Part shown: one piece after another, positions 8,141 through 17,878 of the stretch
Layout of the letters: every line of letters begins with the position of its first letter
How positions within the stretch are numbered: the stretch's first letter is position 1
Source of the DNA: CAZMMV01 sp964567475
Lineage (GTDB): Bacteria; Bacillota; Clostridia; Tissierellales; Tissierellaceae
Direction: 5' to 3'
DNA: 40,990 nucleotides
NCBI GenBank assembly: GCA_964567475.1
Contig: CAZMMV010000006.1
Span: forward strand, 1 to 40,990
Program-made: the position numbers and the translations under genes
The notes under the pieces: generated by a model
What the model saw: the letters and a program-made list of their open reading frames with translations, nothing else
Told to the model about the DNA's origin: nothing
The model's database searches: none

Positions 8141-9590
8141 CTTTTTTACCTCCCTCATAGCCTAATCCTGCCTTTATTATATTGACTTCTTTAAATTTGT
8201 TTCCTATTATTTGAAGGCCAACAGGAAGTCCATCTACATATCCGCAAGGAATACTCATAGCACAAAGTCCTGCTAAGTTTACAGGGGATGTATATAAATC
8301 TGACATATACATATCTAAAGAATCTTCTGTCTTTTCCCCAAGTTTGAATGGCAATGTAGGAGTTGTAGGAGATAGAATTACATCATATTCTTTAAAAACT
8401 TTATTAAAATCTTCTTTTATTAAAGTTCTAACTTTTAATGCTTTTTTATAGTAATCTTCTGCATTAGATGAACTAAGTAAATAAGTTCCTAATATTACTC
8501 TTCTTTTAACTTCTTCTCCAAATCCTTCTGTTCTGGAATTTTTATAAAGCTCATCTAAAGTTTCATATTCTTTAGCTCTATATCCATATCTTATACCATC
8601 AAATCTAGCCATATTAGAACTAACTTCTGATGCAGATATAGCACAATAAGCTGCCAAACTATATTTTATATGTGGCAAGGATATTTCTTCTACTCTTGCA
8701 CCTAAAAATTCAAATACCTTAATTGCCTTTTCTATTTCTTCTTTTATTCCCTTATCCATATTATTGTGAAATAATTCTTTTGGTACAGCTATTTTCATTC
8801 CCTTTAAATAATTATTATCTATTTCCTTTGAAAAACTTAAAAAGGGAATAGTACCCTCTGGATTATTAAATGATGTAGAATCCTTGCTATCATATCCAGT
8901 AATAGAAGATAACATAAGAACAGCATCCTTTACATCTCTAGCAAATACACCTACTTGATCTAGAGTATCTGCCATAGATACTACTCCATATCTAGAAACT
9001 ATCCCATAGCTAGGCTTTATACCTACTATGCCTGTAAAACTTGCAGGTTGTCTTACTGAACCTCCTGTATCTGTACCTAAAGCCAAAGCTACTTGTCCTC
9101 CACTAACTGCAGCAGCTGATCCACCAGATGAACCTCCTGGTACTCTTTCAGTATCTATAGGGTTTTTTGTATCTCCAAAATAAGATGTTTCTGTAGAAGA
9201 ACCCATTGCAAACTCATCCATATTTGTCTTTCCTATTATAATTCCATCTGCTTCATAAATTCTATTAATTACAGTAGCATCATAAGGTGGTATAAAGTTT
9301 TCTAACATTTTAGATCCACAAGTAGTCCTTAAATCCTTAGTTAAAATATTATCCTTAATTCCTATAGGTATACCTGCTAACAATCCTATTTTTTCTCCAT
9401 TTTTAATCTTTTTATCAACTCTATCTGCTGCTTTTAAAGCCTCTTCCTTATTTAAAGATATAAATGCATTTATATCTTTACCCCTATTTTCTATTATATC
9501 AAAATGAGACTCAACTAATTCTCTACTTGATATTTCTTTTTCATGTAATTTCTTTTTCATTTCAAATGCTGATAATTTTACTATATCCAT
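8130..9590 (-). CDS. gatA: Asp-tRNA(Asn)/Glu-tRNA(Gln) amidotransferase subunit A
   Basis: GatA is the glutaminase (amidase-signature) subunit of GatCAB and releases ammonia from glutamine for GatB. The catalytic Ser-cisSer-Lys triad can be placed: Lys79 in PIGIKDN, Ser154 in PGGSSGGSAA and Ser178 in GTDTGGSVRQ, the same numbering as in well-studied GatA proteins. Length 486 is normal. The start is an ATG with GAGGTG eight bases upstream; gatC ends 14 bases before. This glutaminase is intact, in contrast to the glutaminase halves of PurF and PurL in the same window. Confidence 0.97.
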   Translation of the reverse strand: MDIVKLSAFEMKKKLHEKEISSRELVESHFDIIENRGKDINAFISLNKEEALKAADRVDKKIKNGEKIGLLAGIPIGIKDNILTKDLRTTCGSKMLENFIPPYDATVINRIYEADGIIIGKTNMDEFAMGSSTETSYFGDTKNPIDTERVPGGSSGGSAAAVSGGQVALALGTDTGGSVRQPASFTGIVGIKPSYGIVSRYGVVSMADTLDQVGVFARDVKDAVLMLSSITGYDSKDSTSFNNPEGTIPFLSFSKEIDNNYLKGMKIAVPKELFHNNMDKGIKEEIEKAIKVFEFLGARVEEISLPHIKYSLAAYCAISASEVSSNMARFDGIRYGYRAKEYETLDELYKNSRTEGFGEEVKRRVILGTYLLSSSNAEDYYKKALKVRTLIKEDFNKVFKEYDVILSPTTPTLPFKLGEKTEDSLDMYMSDLYTSPVNLAGLCAMSIPCGYVDGLPVGLQIIGNKFKEVNIIKAGLGYEGGKKVEL

Positions 9591-9604
9591 ATTTTCACCT
9601 CTTC

Positions 9605-9889
9605 CTATTCTACTATCTTAAGTATTTTAAAATATCCATATTGATCTTCTATAGAGTTTTTAAGAACTTCTTCCCTTGTTAAACCTTCCTTAGCTTCATC
9701 CTCCCTAAGTTTTTGAAAATGCTCATTTACTTCATAAGTATCCTCTACATTATCTATATTAACCTCATTTAAGATTTCAAGATAATTTATTACTTTATTA
9801 AGATTTTCTGTAAAACTATCTAATTCCCCATCTGCAAATTTCAACTTTGCTAAATCTGCCATGTATTCTACATTTTCCTTATTTACCAT
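9605..9889 (-). CDS. gatC: Asp-tRNA(Asn)/Glu-tRNA(Gln) amidotransferase subunit C
   Basis: This 94-residue protein has the standard GatC start (VNKENVEYMADLAKLKF) and the DNVEDTYEV region that wraps around the GatA-GatB interface and stabilises the complex. It is preceded by GGAGGGGG and lies between ligA (15 bases upstream) and gatA, the usual clostridial order. Confidence 0.94.
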   Translation of the reverse strand: MVNKENVEYMADLAKLKFADGELDSFTENLNKVINYLEILNEVNIDNVEDTYEVNEHFQKLREDEAKEGLTREEVLKNSIEDQYGYFKILKIVE

Positions 9890-9904
9890 ATTTCCCCCTC
9901 CTTC

Positions 9905-11914
9905 TTAATTATCTATTTCATTTGTAAAATTAGAGCTAATATCCATTAGCCTTTGTCCATTAATTATCTCAATACCTAATTCTAATGCCTTATCATACTT
10001 AGATCCTGGGCTTTCTCCTACTATTACGTAATCTGTATTCTTGCTTACTGAACCTGTTACCCTTCCGCCCATTTCTTCTACAATAGCTTTAATTTCTTTT
10101 CTATTAAGTCCTTCTATAGCTCCTGTTATTACCACAACTTTATCTGTAAAAATAGATTTTTCTGTATGAACTTCTTCAAAATAGGGACTAACTCCTTCAG
10201 ATAATAATTTATCCAAAGATTCTAATATTCTTTCATCATGAAAAAATTCTAATATTCCATTTGCTATGATTTCTCCTATTTCTCCAGCTTCTATTAGCTC
10301 ATCATAACTTGCACTTTTAATCCTATCTAATGACTTGAAATAATTCGCTAAATCATTTGCAGTCTTTATACCTACATTATTTATTCCTAGTGCATATATA
10401 AAGGAAGCTAGAGATACTTCCTTAGATTTTTCTATAGCATTTAGCAAGTTTTTAGACTTTTTCTCTTTAAATCCTTCTAAATTAATTAAATCCTCATATT
10501 TTATTTCATAAATTTCTGGTAAATCTCTTATATCTAAATTCTCAAGTAATTTCTCTGCGGTCTTTTCACTCAATCCCTCTATATTCATGGCATCTCTACT
10601 GGCAAAATGTACTATTCTGGACACTAATTGGGGTTTACAAGATAATGAATTTGGACAAAATATATGAACTCCATTTTGTACTAATTCACTAGCACAAGCA
10701 GGACAATGACTTGGCTTTTCTATTTCAAAAGTATCTTGGTCACTATCCACAGTTCCTAGTATCTCCGGTATGACATCATTGGATCTTCTAATTAATACTC
10801 TAGAATTTAACCTTACTCCCTTTCTTTCAATATCATCATAGTTATTTAAAGTAGCCCTTCTAACAGTTACACCTCCTATTTCTACAGGCTCCAGTATAGC
10901 ACTTGGAGTAACCTTAGAAGTTCTACCTACATTCCAAATAACATCTAAAAGAGTAGTAGTAGTCTCCTCAGCTTCAAATTTATAGGCTATAGCCCACCTA
11001 GGAAATCGATTTGTATAGCCTAGTACTTGTCTAGTCTTTACATCATTTATTTTTATAACTAATCCATCAGTTAATACATCTAATTTCTTTCTTTCCTCTC
11101 CTATAACTTCTATTTCCTTTATTATATCTTCTATTCTATAAAAATGCTTTGCATAATCAAAAACAGCTAATCGATTTTCTTTCAAAAATTCTAATATTTC
11201 CTCATGGCTATTGAACTCTTTCCCTTCAATATAGCCTATATTGTAGCAATAAACTACTAGATTTCTTTCTGCTGTTGTCTTAGGATTTAAATTTCTTAAA
11301 GCTCCTGCAGCAGCATTTCTAGCATTTTTAAGAGGCTCTAGGGCAGTTTTATTATATTCCTCTAGAGCTGATAAAGGCATTAGACCTTCTCCTTGGACTT
11401 CTATGGTTCCCTTAAAATCTATCTTAAAAGGAATATTCTTTATAGTTCTTATCTGGGCTAGTATTCCCTCTCCTATGGTTCCATTACCCCTAGTTGCAGC
11501 TTGAACTAATATACCATCTTTATAAGTCAAGTTTATAGTCAAACCATCAAATTTATATTCCAATATATATTCAGGATCTGGAAGTTTATCTTCATTTGAT
11601 AAATTATACTCACTTATCAATCTCTTAACTCGATTATCCCAATTAATAAGTTCCTCTTGACTTTGACTTTTATCCAAACTCCATAATCTACCCAAATGAG
11701 TATGCTTTTCAAACTTGTCTATTAAATCTCCTCCTACTCTTTGGGTCGGAGAATGGGAATATACTAATCCAGTTTTTTCTTCTAACTTAACTAGCTCATC
11801 ATAAAGATGATCATATTCCTTATCACTTAGCTTAGATTTATCTAATGTATAATAATAATAATTTAATTCTTCTATCATATCTATAAGTTCATCTATTCGC
11901 TTCTTCTCATCCAC
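9905..11914 (-). CDS. ligA: NAD-dependent DNA ligase
   Basis: LigA seals nicks in replication and repair using NAD. Domains in order: Ia domain (YYYYTLDKSKLSDKEYD), adenylation domain with the active Lys in EYKFDG (about residue 121), OB fold, a Cys4 zinc finger (CPACAS and CPNSLSC, about 400-425), helix-hairpin-helix repeats, and a C-terminal BRCT domain (about 590-660, DKVVVITGAIEGLNRKE). I start at the GTG at 11914 (669 residues), because GAGGTGAT, a perfect anti-16S match, is ideally spaced for it. An ATG at 11920, which overlaps the pcrA stop, is also in frame but would lie within that site. Coupled to pcrA. Confidence 0.95.
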   Translation of the reverse strand: MDEKKRIDELIDMIEELNYYYYTLDKSKLSDKEYDHLYDELVKLEEKTGLVYSHSPTQRVGGDLIDKFEKHTHLGRLWSLDKSQSQEELINWDNRVKRLISEYNLSNEDKLPDPEYILEYKFDGLTINLTYKDGILVQAATRGNGTIGEGILAQIRTIKNIPFKIDFKGTIEVQGEGLMPLSALEEYNKTALEPLKNARNAAAGALRNLNPKTTAERNLVVYCYNIGYIEGKEFNSHEEILEFLKENRLAVFDYAKHFYRIEDIIKEIEVIGEERKKLDVLTDGLVIKINDVKTRQVLGYTNRFPRWAIAYKFEAEETTTTLLDVIWNVGRTSKVTPSAILEPVEIGGVTVRRATLNNYDDIERKGVRLNSRVLIRRSNDVIPEILGTVDSDQDTFEIEKPSHCPACASELVQNGVHIFCPNSLSCKPQLVSRIVHFASRDAMNIEGLSEKTAEKLLENLDIRDLPEIYEIKYEDLINLEGFKEKKSKNLLNAIEKSKEVSLASFIYALGINNVGIKTANDLANYFKSLDRIKSASYDELIEAGEIGEIIANGILEFFHDERILESLDKLLSEGVSPYFEEVHTEKSIFTDKVVVITGAIEGLNRKEIKAIVEEMGGRVTGSVSKNTDYVIVGESPGSKYDKALELGIEIINGQRLMDISSNFTNEIDN

Positions 11915-11919
11915 AAACA

Positions 11920-14127
11920 TCACCTCACTACTTCTATTGGAGCAATTGAAAGTAATAACCTTTTCAATCCTGCATCATCAAATGCAATCACAACTTCCTT
12001 ATCATTATCTCTATCCTTTAATTGAACTACAGTACCTATACCAAACTTCTTGTGACTCACCTTGTCTCCTATACTCACTTCCAACCCTGAATTTCTTACA
12101 GGCTTTGGTTGGGGCTTAAATGCAAATGGATTAGGCTTTTGCTTTGTTTTTATAATGTCTTTCTTGCTTGTAAAATCTTTTACTTGTAAAAGATTTTCTT
12201 TATCTTCATTTTTATTTTTTTCTATTGAATCTCCCATTTCCCTTATAAATCTTGAAGGAATAGTATAATTTATATTACCATAAATAGTCCTTATCTTTGC
12301 ACTAGTAATAAATAGCTGTTTTTCTGCCCTAGTTAAAGCAACATAGCAAAGTCTTCTTTCCTCTTCTAATTCAGACTCATCATCTATAGCTCTACCCATA
12401 GGAAATAATCCATCTTCCATTCCTACCATAAATACAACAGGAAACTCTAAACCTTTGGCACTATGAACAGTCATTAAAGTAACTATATTGGTAGAGTCTT
12501 CAGTTTTATCCACATCTGATAAAAGCGCAATTTGTGCTAAAAACTCTTCAAAATTATCTTCTCCTATTCGTGCCTCAAAATCTATAGCTACTGATATAAA
12601 CTCTTTAATATTTTCTATTTTAGTTTGAGATTCAATAGTATCGATTTTTTCTAAATCTTTTATATATCCAGTAGTTTCTATTACTTCTTCTATAAAACTC
12701 TTTATAGTCATTTTTTCTTTTTTATCCCTTAAGCTTTTCATCATATCAGTAAATTCTTTTAAGCTATTTTTAGCCCTAGCACTCAAATCTATACTATCTA
12801 GATCCAATAACAATTCATAAATAGATAACTCTCTCTCCATGGCCATTTCTTCTAGTTTACCTATAGTAGTATTTCCTATGCCTCTCTTAGGAACATTTAT
12901 AATTCTTTTAAGTGAAATATTATCTATTGGATTTTCTAATACTCTTAAATATCCAACTATATCCTTTATTTCTTTTCTATCATAAAACTTAAGTCCACCT
13001 ACTATTTTATAAGGAATATTTTTCCTAATTAAAACTTCTTCAAAAGCACGAGATTGAGCATTAGTTCTATAAAGTATAGCAAAATCAGATAACTTATAAT
13101 CCTCACCTAGCAAGTCATCAATTTTCCTAGTCACAAATAATGCCTCATCTTCTTGATCTGTCAACTCATTAAAGAAGATAGGTTCACCTTCCTTATTATC
13201 TGTCCATAAGTTCTTAGCTCGTCTTTCATTATTGTTTTTTATAACCTTATTAGCTAAATTAAGTATATTTTGTGTGGATCGGTAATTTTGCTCAAGCAGT
13301 ATGGTCTTAGCATCTTTGAAATCTTTCTCAAAGTCAAGAATATTGCTAACATCAGCTCCTCTCCACCCATAAATTGATTGATCTCCATCTCCTACTACAC
13401 ATATATTGTTATGTTTCCCTGATAATAGTCTTATTAATTCATATTGTATTTTATTTGTATCCTGATATTCATCTATAAAAATATGTTTAAATCTTTCTTG
13501 ATAATAAGCTAAAACCTCACTATATTTCTTAAAAACTTCAACAGTTTTGATCAACAAATCATCAAAATCCAAAGCATTATATTGTTTTAACTTTTCTTGA
13601 TATAAAGCATACAATTCACCTATATTTCTTAAGTAAAAATCACCATAATTTGAATTTATAAACTTATCAGGATCTGTCATATTATCTTTTAATTTACTTA
13701 TTTGTGCAAGTACTGAGGCATATTTATAAGTATCTTTATTTAAATTTCTGTCCTTTATGCATTCTCTTACTAAAGTTATTTGGTCATCCCTATCATATAT
13801 AGTAAAACTTCTGTTATATCCTATTTTGTCTATATTTCTCCTTAATATCCTAACACATATAGAATGGAAAGTTCCCATCCACATATTTTCAACATCCCTA
13901 GACAGTAACTTTGCAACTCTTTCTTTCATTTCATTAGCAGATTTATTGGTAAATGTTATTGCCAAAATATTTCCCGGGAAAACTCCCTTTTCTTCGATTA
14001 AATATGCTATTTTATGAGTTACTACTCTAGTCTTTCCAGAGCCAGCTCCAGCCATAATAAGTAAAGGCCCTTTATTATAGAGTACTGCTTCTCTCTGTCC
14101 ATCATTTAATCCTTCTAGATAATCCAT
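11920..14127 (-). CDS. pcrA: ATP-dependent DNA helicase PcrA (UvrD family)
   Basis: PcrA is the SF1A 3'-5' helicase of Gram-positives, acting in rolling-circle replication, repair and removal of RecA filaments. Motifs seen: Q-motif LNDGQREAV, Walker A AGAGSGKTRV, Ia ITFTNKSANEMKERV, Walker B DEYQDTN, motif III GDGDQSIYGWRGA, motif IV LEQNYRST, motif V TVHSAKGLEF and motif VI CYVALTRAEK. The C-terminal tail has the PcrA-type tudor-like domain (GDKVSHKKFGIGTV) that binds RNA polymerase in relatives. Length 735 is typical. It is first in the pcrA-ligA-gatC-gatA-gatB operon and has a promoter at 14164-14192. Confidence 0.97.
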   Translation of the reverse strand: MDYLEGLNDGQREAVLYNKGPLLIMAGAGSGKTRVVTHKIAYLIEEKGVFPGNILAITFTNKSANEMKERVAKLLSRDVENMWMGTFHSICVRILRRNIDKIGYNRSFTIYDRDDQITLVRECIKDRNLNKDTYKYASVLAQISKLKDNMTDPDKFINSNYGDFYLRNIGELYALYQEKLKQYNALDFDDLLIKTVEVFKKYSEVLAYYQERFKHIFIDEYQDTNKIQYELIRLLSGKHNNICVVGDGDQSIYGWRGADVSNILDFEKDFKDAKTILLEQNYRSTQNILNLANKVIKNNNERRAKNLWTDNKEGEPIFFNELTDQEDEALFVTRKIDDLLGEDYKLSDFAILYRTNAQSRAFEEVLIRKNIPYKIVGGLKFYDRKEIKDIVGYLRVLENPIDNISLKRIINVPKRGIGNTTIGKLEEMAMERELSIYELLLDLDSIDLSARAKNSLKEFTDMMKSLRDKKEKMTIKSFIEEVIETTGYIKDLEKIDTIESQTKIENIKEFISVAIDFEARIGEDNFEEFLAQIALLSDVDKTEDSTNIVTLMTVHSAKGLEFPVVFMVGMEDGLFPMGRAIDDESELEEERRLCYVALTRAEKQLFITSAKIRTIYGNINYTIPSRFIREMGDSIEKNKNEDKENLLQVKDFTSKKDIIKTKQKPNPFAFKPQPKPVRNSGLEVSIGDKVSHKKFGIGTVVQLKDRDNDKEVVIAFDDAGLKRLLLSIAPIEVVR

Positions 14128-14163
14128 TCATACCCACCTTTCTAAACATAGTTTCTTCTTTTT

Positions 14164-14192
14164 ATTATATATTAAAACAAATATAATTCCAA
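14164..14192 (-). promoter_or_regulatory. Promoter of the pcrA-ligA-gatCAB operon
   Basis: TTGGAA (14192-14187) and a perfect TATAAT (14169-14164) on the minus strand, 17 bases apart, 36 bases upstream of the pcrA start and just downstream of the yerC terminator. Confidence 0.72.
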
Positions 14193-14230
14193 TTAATATA
14201 ATTACAATCAAAAAAACAATGCTCACAATT

Positions 14231-14265
14231 AAAAAACAATACTCATATAAATGAATATTGTTTTT
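14231..14265 (-). terminator. Intrinsic terminator of yerC
   Basis: On the minus strand AAAAACAATATTCAT pairs with ATGAGTATTGTTTTT (one G-U pair) around a short loop and is followed by a T-rich stretch. The G-U pair is a mismatch if read on the plus strand, supporting minus-strand use. It lies 20 bases after the yerC stop. Confidence 0.8.
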
Positions 14266-14284
14266 AGTTTATCTTTATATTATC

Positions 14285-14584
14285 TTATTTAATAATACCT
14301 AGTTTCTTAAATATTAAATCATATCCACCAGCACCATAATTTAATGATCTATTAATTCTACTAATAGTTGCAGTACTAGCTCCAGTTTCCCCTTCTATTT
14401 CATTGTAAGTTTTATTAGTTTTCAGTAGTTTCGCTACATCCAATCTTTGGGATATAGAATGTATTTCATTTATTGTACACACATCTTCAAAAAACCTATA
14501 TGCTTCTTCTTCAGTTTCTAAAAGTAAAATAGCTTCAATAAATTTATCCACCCTATCAGATTTTATCCTTGAGTTGTAATTCAA
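14285..14584 (-). CDS. yerC: YerC/YecD-family TrpR-like DNA-binding protein
   Basis: This 99-residue protein matches the YerC/YecD family, which shares the TrpR helix-turn-helix fold. The helix-turn-helix is clear at about 55-85 (TYNEIEGETGASTATISRINRSL), followed by YGAGGYDLIFKKL. Target genes are not known in general. The start is a TTG (14584) with AAAGGA nine bases upstream; the nearby ATG is out of frame. It is monocistronic, between the fhs terminator and its own terminator, and lies directly upstream of pcrA as in many Clostridia. Confidence 0.9.
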   Translation of the reverse strand: MNYNSRIKSDRVDKFIEAILLLETEEEAYRFFEDVCTINEIHSISQRLDVAKLLKTNKTYNEIEGETGASTATISRINRSLNYGAGGYDLIFKKLGIIK

Positions 14585-14662
14585 ATTTTTTCATCCTTTC
14601 AGCGTAAATTGTTTTGCATTTTAAAGTATTTAAAGTGTTTTAAAGCATTCAGGTAAAACATG

Positions 14663-14696
14663 AAAATAAATGGCTGGAAATCCAGCCATTTATTTT
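14663..14696 (-). terminator. Intrinsic terminator of fhs
   Basis: Arms 14663-14678 and 14681-14696 are perfectly complementary over 16 bp (core TGGCTGGA/TCCAGCCA). The distal arm on the minus strand ends in TTTATTTT. The fhs stop codon lies at the base of the stem. Confidence 0.82.
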
Positions 14697-16365
14697 AGAA
14701 TAATCCTATAATTTCTCCACTTGGCAATATATCTATCTTATTTGCTGCTGGAACTTTAGGTAGTCCTGGCATTGTCATTACATCGCCTGTTAATGCCACT
14801 AAGAAACCTGCTCCTCTGGATACTTTGACTTCTCTAACAGTAATCCTAAATCCAGTTGGTCTTCCAAGTAATGTTGGATCATCAGATAAGGAATACTGAG
14901 TCTTAGCCATACAAATTGGCATTTTGTCAAATCCCATTTTTTCAATATTAGCTATTTCCTTTTGACATTTCTTAGTAAAGTCTACTCCATCAGCACCATA
15001 TATTTCCTTTGCAATAGTTTCGATTTTTTCTACAATTGAATCATTTACATCATATAGTGGTTTAAAATTAGCTTCTTTATTTTCACAAGCATTAACTACT
15101 GCCTTAGCTAATGTTTTTCCACCATCTCCACCTTTACCCCATACTTCTGTAAGTACTGCTTCAGCACCTAATTTCTCACATTCATTAAGAACATAGTCTA
15201 ACTCAGCCTTTGTATCAGTTGGGAATTTATTTATAGCTACCACTGCTGGCACACCATATTTATTAATATTTTCTATATGTTTTTCTAAGTTTTTAAATCC
15301 TGATGCTAACGCTTCTAAGTTTTCAGTAGCTAATTGGTCTTTCTTAACTCCACCATTATATTTCAATGCTTTAATAGTTGCTACTATAACCGTTGCATTT
15401 GGCTTTAATCCTCCAAATCTAGCTTTAATATCAAAGAACTTTTCTGCACCAAGGTCAGCTCCAAATCCTGCTTCTGTTATAGTATATTCAGCAAGTTTCA
15501 AACCTAACTGTGTAGCTAACATAGAGTTACATCCATGAGCTATATTTGCAAAAGGTCCTCCATGAATAAGTGCTGGTGTATTTTCTAAAGTTTGAACAAG
15601 GTTTGGATCCATAGCATCTTTCATAAGTAAAGCTACTGAACCTTCAGCTTTTAAATCTTTAGCAAATATTGGATCACCACTAAAATTATACGCTACAATT
15701 ATTTTTCCTACTCTTTCTTTAAAATCTTCAAGGTCTTTTGATAAACAGAATATTGCCATTATCTCAGAAGCAACGGTTATGTCAAAACCATCTTCCCTAG
15801 GCATTCCATTAGGTTTACCACCAAGTCCTACTACTATATTTCTTAGGGCTCTATCATTCATATCAAGTACTCTTTTCCATACAATTCTTCTTGGATCAAT
15901 TCCTAGATCATTTCCTTGTTGAATGTGATTATCTAATAATGCAGAAATCAAGTTATGAGCCGTAGTTATAGCATGAAAGTCTCCAGTAAAATGAAGATTT
16001 ATATCTTCCATAGGCAATACCTGAGAATAGCCTCCACCTGCTGCTCCACCTTTAATTCCAAAACTTGGTCCTAAGGACGGTTCTCTGATAGTAGTTATGG
16101 CAGATTTACCTATTTTATTCAATGCCATAGAAAGACCTATATTAACTGTAGTCTTACCTTCCCCTGCTGGAGTTGGATTAATGGCTGTAACTAAAACTAG
16201 CTTCCCATCTTTTTTGTCTTTCAACTTTTCTAATACATCTAGGGAAATCTTTGCTTTGTATTTACCATATTGTACTAATTGATCCTCATTAATACCTAGT
16301 TTCTCTGCCACTTTAATAATTGGTTCCATCTTTCCTTCTTGAGCAATTTGAACATCTGTCTTCAC
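14695..16365 (-). CDS. fhs: Formate--tetrahydrofolate ligase
   Basis: Fhs makes 10-formyl-tetrahydrofolate from formate, ATP and THF, feeding purine synthesis, fMet formation and, in some anaerobes, the methyl branch of acetogenesis or glycine/purine fermentation. The P-loop is NPTPAGEGKTT (about residue 65); further family blocks are EPSLGPSFGIKGGAAGGGY, NLHFTGDFHAI, DFDITVASEIMAIFCL-like sequence, HGGPFANIAHGCNS and FGADLGAEKFFDIK. Length 556 is standard. The start is GTG (16365) with GGGGG seven bases upstream. It lies next to the purine operon, whose PurN and PurH use its product, but has its own promoter (16545-16573) and a palindrome in its leader. Confidence 0.97.
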   Translation of the reverse strand: MKTDVQIAQEGKMEPIIKVAEKLGINEDQLVQYGKYKAKISLDVLEKLKDKKDGKLVLVTAINPTPAGEGKTTVNIGLSMALNKIGKSAITTIREPSLGPSFGIKGGAAGGGYSQVLPMEDINLHFTGDFHAITTAHNLISALLDNHIQQGNDLGIDPRRIVWKRVLDMNDRALRNIVVGLGGKPNGMPREDGFDITVASEIMAIFCLSKDLEDFKERVGKIIVAYNFSGDPIFAKDLKAEGSVALLMKDAMDPNLVQTLENTPALIHGGPFANIAHGCNSMLATQLGLKLAEYTITEAGFGADLGAEKFFDIKARFGGLKPNATVIVATIKALKYNGGVKKDQLATENLEALASGFKNLEKHIENINKYGVPAVVAINKFPTDTKAELDYVLNECEKLGAEAVLTEVWGKGGDGGKTLAKAVVNACENKEANFKPLYDVNDSIVEKIETIAKEIYGADGVDFTKKCQKEIANIEKMGFDKMPICMAKTQYSLSDDPTLLGRPTGFRITVREVKVSRGAGFLVALTGDVMTMPGLPKVPAANKIDILPSGEIIGLF

Positions 16366-16398
16366 ACTGTTACCCCCTTCTTTGATTTTACAAATATA

Positions 16399-16416
16399 AT
16401 TTATTGTACAATAAAT
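16399..16416. promoter_or_regulatory. 18-bp perfect palindrome in the fhs leader
   Basis: ATTTATTGTACAATAAAT is an uninterrupted palindrome centred 42 bases upstream of the fhs start and downstream of the predicted promoter. The form suits a dimeric repressor site. I do not recognise the regulator, and AT-richness makes chance palindromes less rare than usual. Confidence 0.4.
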
Positions 16417-16544
16417 AAATATATTATATATAAGATTACATATATAATCACAACTATATACATAACATTATAACTATACCCTAAAAACATTCTTATTCCA
16501 CATTTTTAAGTAAATTTATTTTTTATTCTTATAATATTAAGCAC

Positions 16545-16573
16545 TCTATAGTAGTATAACAGAAAAGTGTAAA
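16545..16573 (-). promoter_or_regulatory. Probable fhs promoter
   Basis: TTTACA (16573-16568) and TATAGA (16550-16545) on the minus strand, 17 bases apart, about 180 bases upstream of fhs and downstream of the purD terminator. The implied leader is long; apart from the palindrome at 16399-16416 I see no recognised riboswitch in it. Confidence 0.5.
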
Positions 16574-16594
16574 TTTTAAAGTCATTTTAAAAAA

Positions 16595-16620
16595 ATAAAG
16601 TAGGATTTCTCCTACTTTAT
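16595..16620 (-). terminator. Terminator of the purine operon
   Basis: ATAAAGTAGGA (16595-16605) and TCCTACTTTAT (16610-16620) form an 11-bp stem with loop TTTC, followed on the minus strand by seven T residues. The purD stop codon is inside the stem. Confidence 0.9.
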
Positions 16621-17861
16621 ATGTCTTTTCTATAGTATACACCATTAAATTTTAACTTACTTATGTTTGCATAAATACTTTTTCTTGTATCCTCTATACT
16701 ACTTCCTAAAGATGTTATTGACAACACCCTACCTCCATTAGTTACTAATTTATCATTTTCTATTTTACTTCCATTGTGAAAAAGTATGATATCTTCATCT
16801 AATTTGTCAATACCTGATATTTCAAATCCCTTATCATAATTAGATGGATAGCCTCCAGATGTAAGTACTACAGTAGTGCAGTGATTTTTATCCCATTCTA
16901 AATCTTTTTCTTTCAAGCTAGCATCTATTGTTTTTTCAAACATACTTACTATATCACTCTTAAATCTAGGCATTAAAACTTCAGTCTCTGGGTCCCCAAA
17001 TCTTACATTGAATTCTAGTACCTTTGGATCCCCATCAACAATCATTAAACCAATAAATAAAATGCCCCTGAAATCTAAATTTTCCTTATCTAATCCAGAT
17101 CTTATCTTAGTAAGTATTTCATTTTCTAGCTTTTCTTTTATATCTTCAGTATAGTATGGACTAGGTGAATAACATCCTACTCCACCAGTGTTAGGACCTT
17201 TATCCCCTTCAAAAATCTTTTTAAAATCCTTAGCAGATTCCATAGGAATTATCTTATCTTTAGTAATTACACATAATAAAGAAGTTTCTACACCATCTAA
17301 AAACTCTTCTACAACTACTTTATCTCCCTGATTTCCAAAGCATTTATTAGCTAAAATATCTTTTAATGCCTCATTAGCTTCTCCTTGGTTTTCACATATG
17401 ATAACACCCTTACCTGCACAGAGCCCATCTGCCTTTATAACTAAAGGATAATTAAAACTCTCTATTCCTTCTAAAGCCTGATTTAATTCAGTAAAAGTCT
17501 CATATCTAGCAGTAGGTATATTATATTTCTCCATAAATTTCTTAGAAAAATCTTTACTAGCCTCTAACTGAGCACATTCCTTATTGACACCAAATATCTT
17601 TAATCCCTCTTCTTGAAATCTATCTACTATTCCCATTACTAAGGGTAATTCTGGGCCTACTACAGTTAAATCAATATCTTCCTTTTTTACAAATTGAATT
17701 AATCCTTCTATATCATCAACTTCTATATCTATATTTTGTCCAACTTGAGCAGTTCCACCATTACCAGGGGCACAATAAATCTCTTTAACCTTTTTGCTTT
17801 TAGATATTTGCCAACATAATGCATGCTCTCTTCCTCCACTACCAATAACTAATATTTTCAT
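16617..17861 (-). CDS. purD: Phosphoribosylamine--glycine ligase
   Basis: PurD joins glycine to phosphoribosylamine (step 2 of purine synthesis), an unstable intermediate produced by PurF. ATP-grasp enzyme of 414 residues, starting MKILVIGSGGREHALCW and carrying IKADGLCAGKGV, GPNTGGVGCYSPSP and LEFNVRFGDPETEVLMPR, all canonical. AGGAGG precedes the start by eight bases; it follows purH by 17 bases. It is the last gene of the operon, and its stop lies inside the terminator. Confidence 0.97.
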   Translation of the reverse strand: MKILVIGSGGREHALCWQISKSKKVKEIYCAPGNGGTAQVGQNIDIEVDDIEGLIQFVKKEDIDLTVVGPELPLVMGIVDRFQEEGLKIFGVNKECAQLEASKDFSKKFMEKYNIPTARYETFTELNQALEGIESFNYPLVIKADGLCAGKGVIICENQGEANEALKDILANKCFGNQGDKVVVEEFLDGVETSLLCVITKDKIIPMESAKDFKKIFEGDKGPNTGGVGCYSPSPYYTEDIKEKLENEILTKIRSGLDKENLDFRGILFIGLMIVDGDPKVLEFNVRFGDPETEVLMPRFKSDIVSMFEKTIDASLKEKDLEWDKNHCTTVVLTSGGYPSNYDKGFEISGIDKLDEDIILFHNGSKIENDKLVTNGGRVLSITSLGSSIEDTRKSIYANISKLKFNGVYYRKDI

Positions 17862-17878
17862 TTTCCAACCTCCTGGTA

